Origin: Candidatus Omnitrophota bacterium
GTDB lineage: Bacteria; Omnitrophota; Gorgyraeia; Pluralincolimonadales; Pluralincolimonadaceae
NCBI GenBank assembly: GCA_030695925.1
Contig: JAUYOH010000088.1
Span: 1 to 32,222, forward strand
Length of the DNA: 32,222 bases
Direction: 5' to 3'
A program made the position numbers and the translations under genes. Below are positions 14,273 through 24,046 of the stretch, piece by piece. How positions within the stretch are numbered: the stretch's first letter is position 1; every line of letters begins with the position of its first letter. The notes under the pieces were generated by a model. It did not search any database, was not told where the DNA came from, and saw nothing but the letters and a program-made list of their open reading frames with translations.

Positions 14273-16129
14273 TCATCTTCCTTTAATGATATCATCCTCG
14301 AGCCATTCATAATCACCATTAAGGAGCTTCTTCGCTACGGAATAGGACGATCTGTCATCGTTATGGGAGACGTCCTTAAAGCGGCCCAATATACGCCTTC
14401 TTGTTTGACGGCAGAAGAGGTCCGCGAGCTTTAAGGCGTCTTTCACTTCTCCTTTTTTATGAAGGCTGTCCGCGTAAGAGCATACGCAGGAGACGGCAAA
14501 AAGGTCGGCGCCTATATCCACAAATCTGTTCAATATATTCTGTTTCTGGGCAAGCTTCTGTTGATGAAGGGCCATCTTGTGAAACAATTCCCTGGCGAGA
14601 CGTTTAGCGGTAACCTGGACAAAATACATATGGTCATCCAGCGGCTTGACTAATTTAAACCTGTTACCGAAAGGCGGAAGCCATAACTGCAGGTACCAGA
14701 TCATATAACCGAAAGATACGGGAATTGCCGCCGACGCCTTTCGGAATACAGTGACCTCGGGATCCATAAAATATTTGATCTTACTGAGATGGGAATCGAG
14801 CGCCTCTCTGGCTATGAAAAGATGCATGATCTCGCTGGTCCCTTCGAGTATCGTGTTTATCCTGGAGTCGCGCATCGCTCTTTCTACGGGAAAAGCGGCC
14901 TCACCCCTGCCCTTCAAAGACGGCCCTGTTTCGTAACCCCTGCCCCCCCTGATCTGAAGGGTGCTGTCCACAACCTTCCAACTCTCTTCCGTGCAAAAGA
15001 GTTTCGCTATAGCGGCCTCCATACGTATATCCAGTCGTTTGTCATCCGCCATGTGCGATACAAGCCACGTCATCGCATCCATGGCAAAGACCGCGCCCGA
15101 TATCGAAGAGATCTTTGACGCAACAGCCTCGTGTTCGCCGACAGGCGCGCCCCATTGTTTCCTTTCCTTCGCCCACGTCCGCGCGACCCACAAACACCAT
15201 TTACTCATGCCGGTTACCGCTGCCGGCAGGCTCAATCGGCCGGAATTAAGCGTAAGTAACGCTAACTTCAAGCCCTGCCCTTCGCCCAGAATGATATTCT
15301 CCCTCGGCACCTTCACGTTATTGAATTTGATCACGCCGTTCTGGATCGCGTTAAGGCCCATGAACTTACAGCGATAGGCTACTTCGAATCCTTCGGATTT
15401 GGTCTCAACGATAAAAGCGGTTATCTGCTTCCTCTCTTTTCCATGAACTATCTTTGGCGGTGTTGCGGCCATTACGACCAATACGTCGGCTATGTTGCCA
15501 TTTGTGCACCATAGCTTCTCTCCGTTAAGTAAATAATATTTGCCGTCCTCTATAGGCGTCGCTGTGGTCTTTATCGTGCGCGGGTCGGAGCCGGCCTCAG
15601 ATTCAGTAAGGGCAAAGCCTGATATGGCTCCCTGTCTGAACCTCGGGAGGTACTTCTTCTTTTGCTCTTCGGTACCAAAAAGTATAAGGGGCTGGGGAAC
15701 ACCGATAGACTGATGCGCCGAAATAAGGGCCGCGGTCGAACCGCAGTAGCTTCCCAGAAGATGGATAAAGCGGCTGTAGTTCACCTGCCCAAATCCCAGA
15801 CCGCCATATTCTTTCGGGATCTTTACGGCAAACGCGCCCATATCACATAATCCCTTAATGACCTTTTCGGGTATCTCCCGCGTCACATCTACTTCGTCAG
15901 GGTCCAGATTTGCTTTTAGGAATTCCTCGACCTTTTTTAAAAAATCATCCCCTTCCTCCTTATCCTCTTTCGACTGCTCGGGAAAAGGATGGATAATACC
16001 CCACGACACCCTGCCCTGGAAAAGGCAGGCTACGAAACTGGGGCATCTCCATTCCTGCTGGCGTGATGCTTCGGCAAGTTCCAGAGACTCTACCTTCTCC
16101 TTACCCATACGTTTATCAAACAGTTCCAT
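14273..16129 (-). CDS. Acyl-CoA dehydrogenase family protein (long form)
   Basis: ALTESEAGSDP, LNGEKLWCTNG, ILEGTSEIMHLFIAREAL; preferred start MELFDKRMGKE at 16129. Track ORF runs to 16207, overlapping the fadB-like end. Confidence 0.9.
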   Translation of the reverse strand: MELFDKRMGKEKVESLELAEASRQQEWRCPSFVACLFQGRVSWGIIHPFPEQSKEDKEEGDDFLKKVEEFLKANLDPDEVDVTREIPEKVIKGLCDMGAFAVKIPKEYGGLGFGQVNYSRFIHLLGSYCGSTAALISAHQSIGVPQPLILFGTEEQKKKYLPRFRQGAISGFALTESEAGSDPRTIKTTATPIEDGKYYLLNGEKLWCTNGNIADVLVVMAATPPKIVHGKERKQITAFIVETKSEGFEVAYRCKFMGLNAIQNGVIKFNNVKVPRENIILGEGQGLKLALLTLNSGRLSLPAAVTGMSKWCLWVARTWAKERKQWGAPVGEHEAVASKISSISGAVFAMDAMTWLVSHMADDKRLDIRMEAAIAKLFCTEESWKVVDSTLQIRGGRGYETGPSLKGRGEAAFPVERAMRDSRINTILEGTSEIMHLFIAREALDSHLSKIKYFMDPEVTVFRKASAAIPVSFGYMIWYLQLWLPPFGNRFKLVKPLDDHMYFVQVTAKRLARELFHKMALHQQKLAQKQNILNRFVDIGADLFAVSCVCSYADSLHKKGEVKDALKLADLFCRQTRRRILGRFKDVSHNDDRSSYSVAKKLLNGDYEWLEDDIIKGR

Positions 16130-18245
16130 AAAACCCTCCCCTTTTATCCCGGATATCGATGAGGTAATTACAAGGTTTAAAACGCTGCTCGCCCAATCCT
16201 TTTTCAAAATTCTCGAGGTCTTTTATTATATTGCCGATGCCCACGGAATCAGCGTATCGTAATAATCCGGCGCGAAAAGGAGGAAACCCCGTACCCATGA
16301 TCATGCCGATATCCACCGTTTGCGGCCTATCCGCAACTTTTTCTTCGAGACATCTTGCCGCTTCATTCACCATGATGTAGATCATTCTCTTGAGTGCAGT
16401 CTCATCAGAAATACGTCCGGGCCGGGATGAGCCGACCAGGCCATAGATAACCGGATTAGGCTCTTTTTTATTGCCTTTATGAAGATAGAAACCCGCCTTC
16501 GACTTTTTGCCAAATAAGCCTTTCTCTTTGACTTTTTCAAGTACGGGAGCGACGCGCATCCTTGGGCCATAAGAACTCTCCAGCATCTTAGCAACCTTGT
16601 AGCCCACGTCGATGCCTACCTCGTCTACAAGCTCTATCGGTCCCATCGGCATACCGAAGTCCCGGGCTATCCTATCGATGCATCTTATATCCATCCCCTC
16701 TTCAAATAAGAACCCTGCCTCGTTCATGTAGGAAAGCAGTATTCTGTTTATTAAAAATCCAGGCACGTCCTTTACCACTATCACGACCTTGCCTATTCTT
16801 CTCGCGAACGCTATAGTTGTCGCAAGCGCGCGGTCACCGGATTTTTCCGATCTTATCACCTCGACAAGCGGCATACGGTGGACGGGATTGAAGAAATGCA
16901 GGCCTACCGCCCTCTCGGGATGGTCAGCGGCCTGGGCCACATCGATTATGGGCAGCGACGAGGTATTCGATGCCAGTACCGTCGTCGGCGAAACGACTTG
17001 GCTTAATTCCTTGAATATTTTTTGCTTAATATTCAGATCCTCGACCACCGCCTCGATGACTATACCCGTATTCTCAAAACCCCTGTAAGTCGTCGTTGGA
17101 GAGATCAGGCCCATCTTATGATCCGCCTGATGCTGTCTGAGTATCTTCTTTTTAACGGCGTAGTCGAAAAGCCCTTTGGCGGTCCTGAGGGCCGACTTCA
17201 GCGCCTCGTAATTGATATCTTTCAGTCTTGACGGTATATCGTAAAAACTTACCAGCTGCGCTATGCCCCCACCCATTACCCCCGCCCCTATTATCCCGCA
17301 TTTATCTATCTTATCCGGCTTTATGTCCGCGGCGACCCAAGGCAGTTTTTTGAATTCCTCATTTAAATAAAAGACCTTTATCAGGTTCTTTGATACGTCT
17401 GTAACGGCTAATTCGCCGAACGCCTCGGACTCTATACGGGACCCCGCCTTAAAATCCTTGCCGTAAGTGCGCCTTATCACCTCGATCGCCTTGAGCGGCG
17501 CGGGATAAAATCCTTTTGTCTTTTTTAAGACGTTCTTCCTGGCCTGGTAAAAAAGGATAGCCCTGCCGAACGGCGTATCCTCTAATAATACAAAAAAGAG
17601 TTTTTTATTCTCTCTTCTTCCGGTATGGACAGTCTTTTGTAAAATACCGCGCGTAAATTCGATAGAATCCTCAACGAGCCTGACCTCCGGGAATAACCTA
17701 TCGACAAGCCCGCATTTCAGGGCATCCTTTCCCGAGATCATCTCTCCGGAAAGGATCATATTGAGGCCGCGCGTTAACCCTGTTATCCTCGGAAGCCTTT
17801 GTGTCCCGCCGAAACCCGGAATAATGCCCAGCTTTACCTCGGGAAGCCCGAGCTTAACCTTATCGCTGAAACCCGCGACCCTGTATTTACAGGCGAGCGC
17901 AAGCTCCAATCCGCCTCCGAGACAAACACCGTTTATGACGGCAACGGTGACTAGGCCTGAATTATTAATCTTATCCAAGATCGCCTTGCCCTTTTCCGCC
18001 TTCTCTTTGGCGTCGCCGGCAGAAGTTATATCTTCTACCTCTTTAATATCGGCGCCGGCAATAAATATGCCCTCTTTTTTACTCACGATAAGCAGCGCTT
18101 TAATCTCAGACTTGCCAAGAACCGCATCGATCGCTGCGTCCAGTTCCCGCATCGTATCCTTATTTAATACGTTGACTTTAGAATCCGGCTGGTCGAATTC
18201 AATTATCGCCATATCCTTCTCTATCCGTAAATTCAATGCGCTCAT
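16116..18245 (-). CDS. FadB/FadJ-like enoyl-CoA hydratase/3-hydroxyacyl-CoA dehydrogenase
   Basis: Hydratase half (GVCLGGGLELALACKYRVA, PEVKLGIIPGFGGTQRLPR) and dehydrogenase half (GIIGAGVMGGGIAQL, GLHFFNPVHRMPLVEVI). Start MSALNLRIEKD at 18245. Confidence 0.92.
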   Translation of the reverse strand: MSALNLRIEKDMAIIEFDQPDSKVNVLNKDTMRELDAAIDAVLGKSEIKALLIVSKKEGIFIAGADIKEVEDITSAGDAKEKAEKGKAILDKINNSGLVTVAVINGVCLGGGLELALACKYRVAGFSDKVKLGLPEVKLGIIPGFGGTQRLPRITGLTRGLNMILSGEMISGKDALKCGLVDRLFPEVRLVEDSIEFTRGILQKTVHTGRRENKKLFFVLLEDTPFGRAILFYQARKNVLKKTKGFYPAPLKAIEVIRRTYGKDFKAGSRIESEAFGELAVTDVSKNLIKVFYLNEEFKKLPWVAADIKPDKIDKCGIIGAGVMGGGIAQLVSFYDIPSRLKDINYEALKSALRTAKGLFDYAVKKKILRQHQADHKMGLISPTTTYRGFENTGIVIEAVVEDLNIKQKIFKELSQVVSPTTVLASNTSSLPIIDVAQAADHPERAVGLHFFNPVHRMPLVEVIRSEKSGDRALATTIAFARRIGKVVIVVKDVPGFLINRILLSYMNEAGFLFEEGMDIRCIDRIARDFGMPMGPIELVDEVGIDVGYKVAKMLESSYGPRMRVAPVLEKVKEKGLFGKKSKAGFYLHKGNKKEPNPVIYGLVGSSRPGRISDETALKRMIYIMVNEAARCLEEKVADRPQTVDIGMIMGTGFPPFRAGLLRYADSVGIGNIIKDLENFEKGLGEQRFKPCNYLIDIRDKRGGFYGTV

Positions 18246-18250
18246 ATCAC

Positions 18251-19528
18251 TCACCGTTCTAAGATAATTGCTGCGCCCTGTCCGCCGCCCACGCATAAAG
18301 AGGCAAGGCCGAATCGCGCGTTTCGCCGCTTCATCTCCTTCAATAGCGTCAAGGCCAATCGCGAACCCGAGACGCCGACAGGATGGCCGAGGGCTATCGC
18401 GCCTCCATTTACATTGAGCTTCTCCATATCTACCTGGCCAATCGCCTCTGAAGCGGAAAAATTTTCTTCAGCGAATTTTTTTGAGGCGAGGGCCTTTATG
18501 CAGGCGAGTACCTGGGCGGCAAATGCCTCATTTATCTCGACTAAGTCCATATCTTTCAATTTAAGCCCTGCCTTGTTCAACACGCCGGGGATAGCGTAGG
18601 CGGGCCCTAACCCCATCTTGTGCGGTTCGAGCCCTATATAAGTATAAGCGCGTATATATCCTAACGGCTCATAGCCCATCGCTTTTGCCTTTTCCTCCTC
18701 CATGATCAGGACCGCGCAGGCGCCGTCTGTAACCTGACATGAGTTGCCTACCGTGACCGTGCCCGTGTGTCTCTCGAAATATGGCTTGAGTCTACACAAT
18801 GCCTCGATAGTCTGATTTTCACGCGGACCATTATCATCCTCGACTACTATATTGTAATCACGTCCGGTCATGACCGGCACTATCTCCTCCCGCAGTCTCA
18901 TCCGGCCGGAGATCGCCCTTTTATGGCTCATGAGCGAAAACTCGTCCTGTTCCTCTCTGGTTATACCGAACTCCTTGGCTAAAACCTCAGCAGTCTGCCC
19001 CATATTAAGCCCGCAGACAGGGTCGGTAAGCCCGAGTGCCAATCCCGCGACCGGTTTAAAATGACGCGGCCTTATTTGAGAAAACAGTTTGACTTTTTCC
19101 GCGAGATTTTTCGCCTTGTTCAATCCCGTAAATATTTTAGTTATATCTTTTCCGAAAATAAGCGGGATATTACTCATCGACTCCGCTCCGCCGGCAATGA
19201 CTATCTCATCTAAACCGCACCTGATCTTCTCGAACGCGCTCGTTATCGATTCAAGTCCCGAGGCGCAGTTTCTGCTGACCGTGTATGCCCTCTTATCTTT
19301 CGGTATGCCCGCATAGAGGCCTATCACTCGCGCGACGTTGGATGCCTCGACGGGCTGGACGACAGCCCCGAATATAACCTCATCGGCAAGATCCGGATTA
19401 AGGTGAGTTATCTCCAAGAGCTCGCGCACACAGATAGCCCCCAGTCTCTGGGCGGGGATATCTTCAAAAAGCGTCCATGCTTTGACAAACGGCGTTCTTA
19501 CGCCTTCGACTATAGCTATTCTTCCCAT
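18251..19528 (-). CDS. Acetyl-CoA acyltransferase (thiolase)
   Basis: VSRNCASGLESI, NVNGGAIALGHPVGVSGSRL, GLASLCVGGGQGAA; start MGRIAIVEG after AGGAG. Confidence 0.92.
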   Translation of the reverse strand: MGRIAIVEGVRTPFVKAWTLFEDIPAQRLGAICVRELLEITHLNPDLADEVIFGAVVQPVEASNVARVIGLYAGIPKDKRAYTVSRNCASGLESITSAFEKIRCGLDEIVIAGGAESMSNIPLIFGKDITKIFTGLNKAKNLAEKVKLFSQIRPRHFKPVAGLALGLTDPVCGLNMGQTAEVLAKEFGITREEQDEFSLMSHKRAISGRMRLREEIVPVMTGRDYNIVVEDDNGPRENQTIEALCRLKPYFERHTGTVTVGNSCQVTDGACAVLIMEEEKAKAMGYEPLGYIRAYTYIGLEPHKMGLGPAYAIPGVLNKAGLKLKDMDLVEINEAFAAQVLACIKALASKKFAEENFSASEAIGQVDMEKLNVNGGAIALGHPVGVSGSRLALTLLKEMKRRNARFGLASLCVGGGQGAAIILER

Positions 19529-19547
19529 ACGAGATCTCCTCAACTTA

Positions 19548-19596
19548 CCCCCTCACCCTTCCCTCTCCCCTTTGGGGAGAGGATTAAGGTGAGGGG
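19548..19596. repeat. 49-bp hairpin-forming intergenic repeat, copy 2
   Basis: CCCCCTCACCCTTCCCTCTCCCCTTTGGGGAGAGGATTAAGGTGAGGGG. Confidence 0.85.
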
Positions 19597-19600
19597 TTAT

Positions 19601-21103
19601 TTATGCTGCCGGACGTTTATCTACGATCTTCTTGGCCTTGACCGCCGACTCTATCTCTATTCTCTTGCGGATCTCGTCGGCTGAAACAAAAATAATCTTA
19701 TTAAAAGTAACTTCAGTGGCGGAAAGGACGTTGTCATTTAAACGATGCGCGAATTCTTCCCTATTGACATCGCCAAAAGGACAGATATAGAGTATCAATT
19801 CGTCGACCTCGTAAGGATCGTTATCCTTTTTCACTATCTCGATCTGCCATTCGTCTATCTCTTTTTTGTTATCCAGAAGGCACTCCAGGTCGTTTATATT
19901 GACCAGCGTGCCCTTTATCTTGGAGAGCTGGAGGTTTTTTATGTTCGAAGTCCGGCTTATATCGCTGGAGATCCTGGGAACGGTCCTGCCGCAATGCGGA
20001 CAGGGAGAATAGGTTATCCCGCCTTTGACAAAATCTCCCGTGCGATAACGGATGACGCAGCTGCCCCGGCCGTCTATGCAGGTATAGACCAATTCCCCAT
20101 CCTCGCCTTCCCCTTTTACCTCGCCCGTATCGGGATCGATCACCTCAAAGACCTCCTTATCGGGATACGTATGATAACCGCTTGAGATATCTATAGCCGT
20201 AGGGCATTCGCTCCATGCGCAACGCGCTTCGGTAAAACCGTATGTCCCCATGATCCTTACGTCGGAGGCGCCCATCTCGTTTAGGAGATCGCAGATCTTC
20301 GATTTAAATCCGGCGGGAACCCGGCCTGCGCCTAAGACGACCCTGTTCAGGAAATTCATATCAAGATTTTCCGCCCGCGCCATTTTCAAGAGATGGTATA
20401 CGTAACTCGGCACGCCGATCAAAAATTCCGGTTTTACCTTAAGTATGGAGCGGATGTTGCCCTCTGTGCCGAGGGTCTTGCCTCCTCCCGTGCTTAGGAT
20501 AAACACGTTCGCCGCGATACCGCTGAATACGGTCTGCCAGAAGGCAAGGTGCGGGGCGTACGGAAAGACATTTACGGCTGCCCTCTCTTTATTTATGCCT
20601 ATGATCTCCAGTATCCTTTTACCGTATATATAGAGGTTGTCTATATCGTAATTTGTATAGAGAAAAGATATGGGTTTGTTTGTGGTGCCTGCCGTAGCCG
20701 TGAGAAAAATTGGTTTGTATTCTTTCTCCAGCCTGTTCCTGACGCAGTCCTTCCCTCTTAATGTATTTAAACATAGGAATTTTATGAGCTCTGTTTTAGG
20801 AAGATATTTTTTGAGCGCCTCTTCGCTTGGCTGCAGGCAGAAGGCAAGGGTTCCTTTCGCAAGGTCTTCGCTCTGCGCATCAAAGAAACTATCCTTTGAG
20901 CTGAAAGGTATCGCTCTAAGGTCATCTACTGTCTTTATTCTCCGGGGATCTATTTTATTTTCGTCAAAAAGCTTCCGGTAATGGGGGCTAAAAGGGTAGA
21001 GATGTCTGGTGATGAAACGATGGAGTATCCTATTCTGCAGGCTTTTGAGTTCTTTCCACGGCCGAAACAGTATATTATTCAATCTTTCCCGGTATTTGGA
21101 CAA
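19601..21103 (-). CDS. Phenylacetate-CoA ligase (PaaK)-like AMP-binding enzyme
   Basis: 500 aa; TATAGTTNKPISFLYTN, MGTYGFTEARCAWSE, YRTGDFVKGGITYSPCPHCGRTVPRI. Confidence 0.8.
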   Translation of the reverse strand: MSKYRERLNNILFRPWKELKSLQNRILHRFITRHLYPFSPHYRKLFDENKIDPRRIKTVDDLRAIPFSSKDSFFDAQSEDLAKGTLAFCLQPSEEALKKYLPKTELIKFLCLNTLRGKDCVRNRLEKEYKPIFLTATAGTTNKPISFLYTNYDIDNLYIYGKRILEIIGINKERAAVNVFPYAPHLAFWQTVFSGIAANVFILSTGGGKTLGTEGNIRSILKVKPEFLIGVPSYVYHLLKMARAENLDMNFLNRVVLGAGRVPAGFKSKICDLLNEMGASDVRIMGTYGFTEARCAWSECPTAIDISSGYHTYPDKEVFEVIDPDTGEVKGEGEDGELVYTCIDGRGSCVIRYRTGDFVKGGITYSPCPHCGRTVPRISSDISRTSNIKNLQLSKIKGTLVNINDLECLLDNKKEIDEWQIEIVKKDNDPYEVDELILYICPFGDVNREEFAHRLNDNVLSATEVTFNKIIFVSADEIRKRIEIESAVKAKKIVDKRPAA

Positions 21104-21565
21104 TTATTTAACTAATCTCTCTTTTCTTCTGGCAAAGGCCTGCTTGCTCTTTATCCTTTCATTAGATGTCTTTAAAATAATCTTCGGGACTCCGGTAGGC
21201 CTGCCGCGTTCATCCAAGGCTACCATCGTAAGATGCGCTGATCCTATTTTAAGCACCTTACCTTCTTTCAACTTTTCCGTCTCGATCTCGACCTCGATAT
21301 CCATGGAACTGTGTCCCACATGACAAAGACGGGCCCTTATGTTAAGCATGTCCCCGATATTGACGGGGTGTTTAAATACTATATGGTCCATGGATGCCAG
21401 CACGACATTCTTCCTCGCGTGTTTGGTGGCGGCCACAAAGGCCGCCTCATCGACCAATTTCAAAATCGTCCCGCCATGCACACTGCCGTAATGATTCGCA
21501 TACATCGGCATCATCACTTCAGACAGTATCGTCTCCGACTCTGATATATATTTGGCTTTTTTCAT
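21104..21565 (-). CDS. Hotdog-fold acyl-CoA thioesterase
   Basis: 153 aa; MMPMYANHYGSVHGGTILKLVDEAAFVAATKHARKNVVLASMDHIVFKHPV. Confidence 0.87.
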   Translation of the reverse strand: MKKAKYISESETILSEVMMPMYANHYGSVHGGTILKLVDEAAFVAATKHARKNVVLASMDHIVFKHPVNIGDMLNIRARLCHVGHSSMDIEVEIETEKLKEGKVLKIGSAHLTMVALDERGRPTGVPKIILKTSNERIKSKQAFARRKERLVK

Positions 21566-21626
21566 TGTAACCTCCCGGCCTCACTATTAATCAATACCTG
21601 TCAGACTAACCCACAGTTGACAGCCA

Positions 21627-21785
21627 TTAACCCCGCCTCTCGATCTCCTTTTGTTTATGGTATTTCATTTCCCTTAGACGTTTCAATTCGTTAAGCTTCG
21701 CACGGACAATGAGCGCTATTATAATGAACAGGCTCAAAATCCATACCGAACCTAATAAGCTGAATAATAATGCCTTCAGTTCCAT
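21627..21785 (-). CDS. 52-aa single-TM small protein, putative accessory subunit of the adjacent bc complex
   Basis: Manual translation: MELKALLFSLLGSVWILSLFIIIALIVRAKLNELKRLREMKYHKQKEIERRG*. Starts 1 nt after the cytochrome b stop; one hydrophobic helix followed by a basic tail. Below the ORF-track length cutoff. Confidence 0.65.
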   Translation of the reverse strand: MELKALLFSLLGSVWILSLFIIIALIVRAKLNELKRLREMKYHKQKEIERRG

Positions 21786-21786
21786 C

Positions 21787-22854
21787 TCATTTACCTAAAT
21801 ATGAAATCGCCGTCATCGCGAAAATGTAGATTAAAATCCCGAATCCGATCAATGTGAACAAAGGGCTTCTTTTGTTCTTCGCGGACCACCTGTCCAAAAA
21901 CGGGATGCAGATCAGAAATACGGCTCCCAATGCGAATATAATCACGCCAAGCTGTTTTCCTTCAAAAGACAATATCTTGCTTGGGATCAATTTTAACGTC
22001 TCGAACATAAACAGAAAATACCATTCGGGCTTTATGCCCGCAGGAGCGGGAGCCAATAGATCCGCCTTTATGCCTAATTCCTTCGGCAAAAATAAAGCCA
22101 GGATCACTAAACCTGAAAATACGAACAGACAATTAATTAAGTCGTATAGCAGAAAATCCGGGTAGAAAGGTATATCCTTTTTTCTCGCCGGACTTGATTC
22201 TACCGACGGCGGAACGCTCATCCCATGGTGTTGAATGAGCGATACATGAATAGCGGCCAACGCAAGTAAAACCAAAGGCAGGATTATGACATGCAAGGCG
22301 AAGAATCTGGTCAGGGTATCGCCCGAGATATATTCCCCGCCGCGGAGAAAGAGCAAAAGGTATTTCCCGATTATCGGCATCGAGCCCGCTATCTGCGTGC
22401 CGACACTTGTCGCGAACAACGACAGCTCATTCCACGGCAGAAGATATCCCGAAAACCCGAATGTCAACAATATGAACATAAGGAACGTTCCGCTGATCCA
22501 AATAATCTCTCTGGGAGGACGATATGATTTCAGGAAAAAAGTAGAGAACATATGGATAAATGCTATTGCGATAATTAAATTCGAGCACCAGGTATGCAGT
22601 GAGCGCAAAAAAGAACCGAAGGGAAGATATTTGGTTATGAACGAAACCGACTCATACGCGGTCTCCATCGTGGGCTTATAATACAAAAGCAAAAGGCAGC
22701 CGGTTATGATCTGGACTATTATCAAAAAAAGTAAGATGCTGCCGGGATAATACCAAAACGTATATTTGTGGTCGGGGACCTGTTTCTTCTTCAGAAAACC
22801 AAGTATGACCTCGATCCCGGTCCTTTCGTAAAACCATTTTTTTAAATTAATCAT
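21787..22854 (-). CDS. Cytochrome b / b6-type quinol oxidoreductase subunit
   Basis: 355 aa; SLHTWCSNLIIAIAFIHMF and FALHVIILPLVLLALAAIHVSLIQHHG heme His pairs, PEWYFLFMFETLKLIP. Confidence 0.92.
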   Translation of the reverse strand: MINLKKWFYERTGIEVILGFLKKKQVPDHKYTFWYYPGSILLFLIIVQIITGCLLLLYYKPTMETAYESVSFITKYLPFGSFLRSLHTWCSNLIIAIAFIHMFSTFFLKSYRPPREIIWISGTFLMFILLTFGFSGYLLPWNELSLFATSVGTQIAGSMPIIGKYLLLFLRGGEYISGDTLTRFFALHVIILPLVLLALAAIHVSLIQHHGMSVPPSVESSPARKKDIPFYPDFLLYDLINCLFVFSGLVILALFLPKELGIKADLLAPAPAGIKPEWYFLFMFETLKLIPSKILSFEGKQLGVIIFALGAVFLICIPFLDRWSAKNKRSPLFTLIGFGILIYIFAMTAISYLGK

Positions 22855-23327
22855 GCCTTTTCTTTCGGCTTTTCCACTTTAGGCACGCCGCGTCTGGATA
22901 CTATGATCTTATCCTTCTCGACGGCAACATCGTATTCTTCCAAGGGCTTTGGCGGCGGCCCGGATACGACCCTGCCGTTGATATCGTAGAGGCCGTTATG
23001 GCACGCGCACCAGATCTGATTTGTATCGCCCTTATATTGGACGGTACATTCAAAATGTGTGCATACCGCCGTAAATGCCTTTAATTTCCCGTCCGGGGCT
23101 TTGATCATTATCGCGGGGTGCTTTCCGAACCTGAATATCTTACCGCTTCCCGGAGACAACTCAGGAAAGTCCTTTAGCTCGACTTCGGCCGGTTCAGGTC
23201 CTACCTCACCGGGAAACACGAATCGCCATACCGGCCCGACAGCCGTCGCGAATAAAGCAGTCAGGGATGCGGTCAAGGACCAATTCAAAAATTCCCGTCT
23301 TGTAAAAAGCGATTCTTTTAATTTCAT
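22851..23327 (-). CDS. Rieske iron-sulfur protein
   Basis: 158 aa; CTHFECTVQY...IWCACHNGLYD; N-terminal FTRREFLNW Tat-like motif plus hydrophobic helix. Confidence 0.93.
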   Translation of the reverse strand: MKLKESLFTRREFLNWSLTASLTALFATAVGPVWRFVFPGEVGPEPAEVELKDFPELSPGSGKIFRFGKHPAIMIKAPDGKLKAFTAVCTHFECTVQYKGDTNQIWCACHNGLYDINGRVVSGPPPKPLEEYDVAVEKDKIIVSRRGVPKVEKPKEKA

Positions 23328-24046
23328 TTTACGCCTATTAATCTCTTTGATTTTCGGATAACGGTCTTGCGGCGCAACGCCTCTATCCCGTCTGTAGGCC
23401 TTACTTTTTTGGGACAGGCCTCAACGCACTTAAATACGGTGTCGCAACCCCACGTACCGCTCTCGGTATCTATTTCATCGAGCACATCGGTATGGCCTTT
23501 ATCGCGTATGTCGCCGGCGAACCTAAAGAGCTTTGCCAAAGCCGCCGGCCCTAAATATTTTTCATCCCTCGTCACTACCGGACAAGAACCGTAACAACAG
23601 GCGCATAAGACGCAGTTTATAAAATTATCTATCGCCTTTTCTTCTTTGGGTCTGACCAGATTTTCTTTTTCGGGAATAACTTTAGGTATCAGGTAAGGCT
23701 TTATCTTCTCATACGCTTTCCAAAAAGGCTGCAAGTCAACCATTAAATCCTTTACGATTTCGAGATTCGGCAGCGGCTCGAGAACGATCTCTTCGGCCTT
23801 GATGTTCTTTACGAGCGACCTGCACGCTAAATTGAATTTCCCGTTTATGACCATCGCGCAGGAACCGCATACGGCGCCGCGGCAGGAATATCTGAATGCC
23901 AACGACGGGTCGATCTCATCCTGAATCTTAAGGATCCCTTCCAGTACCGAATCTGACGGGTCTAATTCCACTCTATATTGCTCAAAATGCGGCATCGAAT
24001 CCGTTTTCGGGCTGAACCTCAATATTTTAAAAATATATGAGGCCAC
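23324..24046 (-). CDS. sdhB: Succinate dehydrogenase/fumarate reductase iron-sulfur subunit
   Basis: CRGAVCGSCAMVINGKFNLAC, CVLCACCYGSCPV, CVEACPKKVRP cluster motifs. Confidence 0.93.
   Translation of the reverse strand: MASYIFKILRFSPKTDSMPHFEQYRVELDPSDSVLEGILKIQDEIDPSLAFRYSCRGAVCGSCAMVINGKFNLACRSLVKNIKAEEIVLEPLPNLEIVKDLMVDLQPFWKAYEKIKPYLIPKVIPEKENLVRPKEEKAIDNFINCVLCACCYGSCPVVTRDEKYLGPAALAKLFRFAGDIRDKGHTDVLDEIDTESGTWGCDTVFKCVEACPKKVRPTDGIEALRRKTVIRKSKRLIGVK

Noticed and set aside
14252-15377. Cluster of plus-strand ORFs antisense to acyl-CoA dehydrogenase
   Set aside because: Overlapping in several frames and without protein-family signatures; explained by high-GC third positions of the minus-strand gene.
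16382-16594. Minus-strand 70-aa ORF inside the fadB-like gene
   Set aside because: Alternate frame of a well-supported CDS with no independent RBS or motif.
9571-19596. Idea that the two 49-bp repeats mark transposon ends
   Set aside because: They are direct, not inverted, relative to each other, lie 10 kb apart, and no transposase is between them; enclosed genes are core metabolism.
21598-21623. CTGTCA-N14-TGACAG inverted repeat between the small membrane ORF and the thioesterase
   Set aside because: Only 6-bp arms with long loop and no clear -10/-35; too weak to call an operator.
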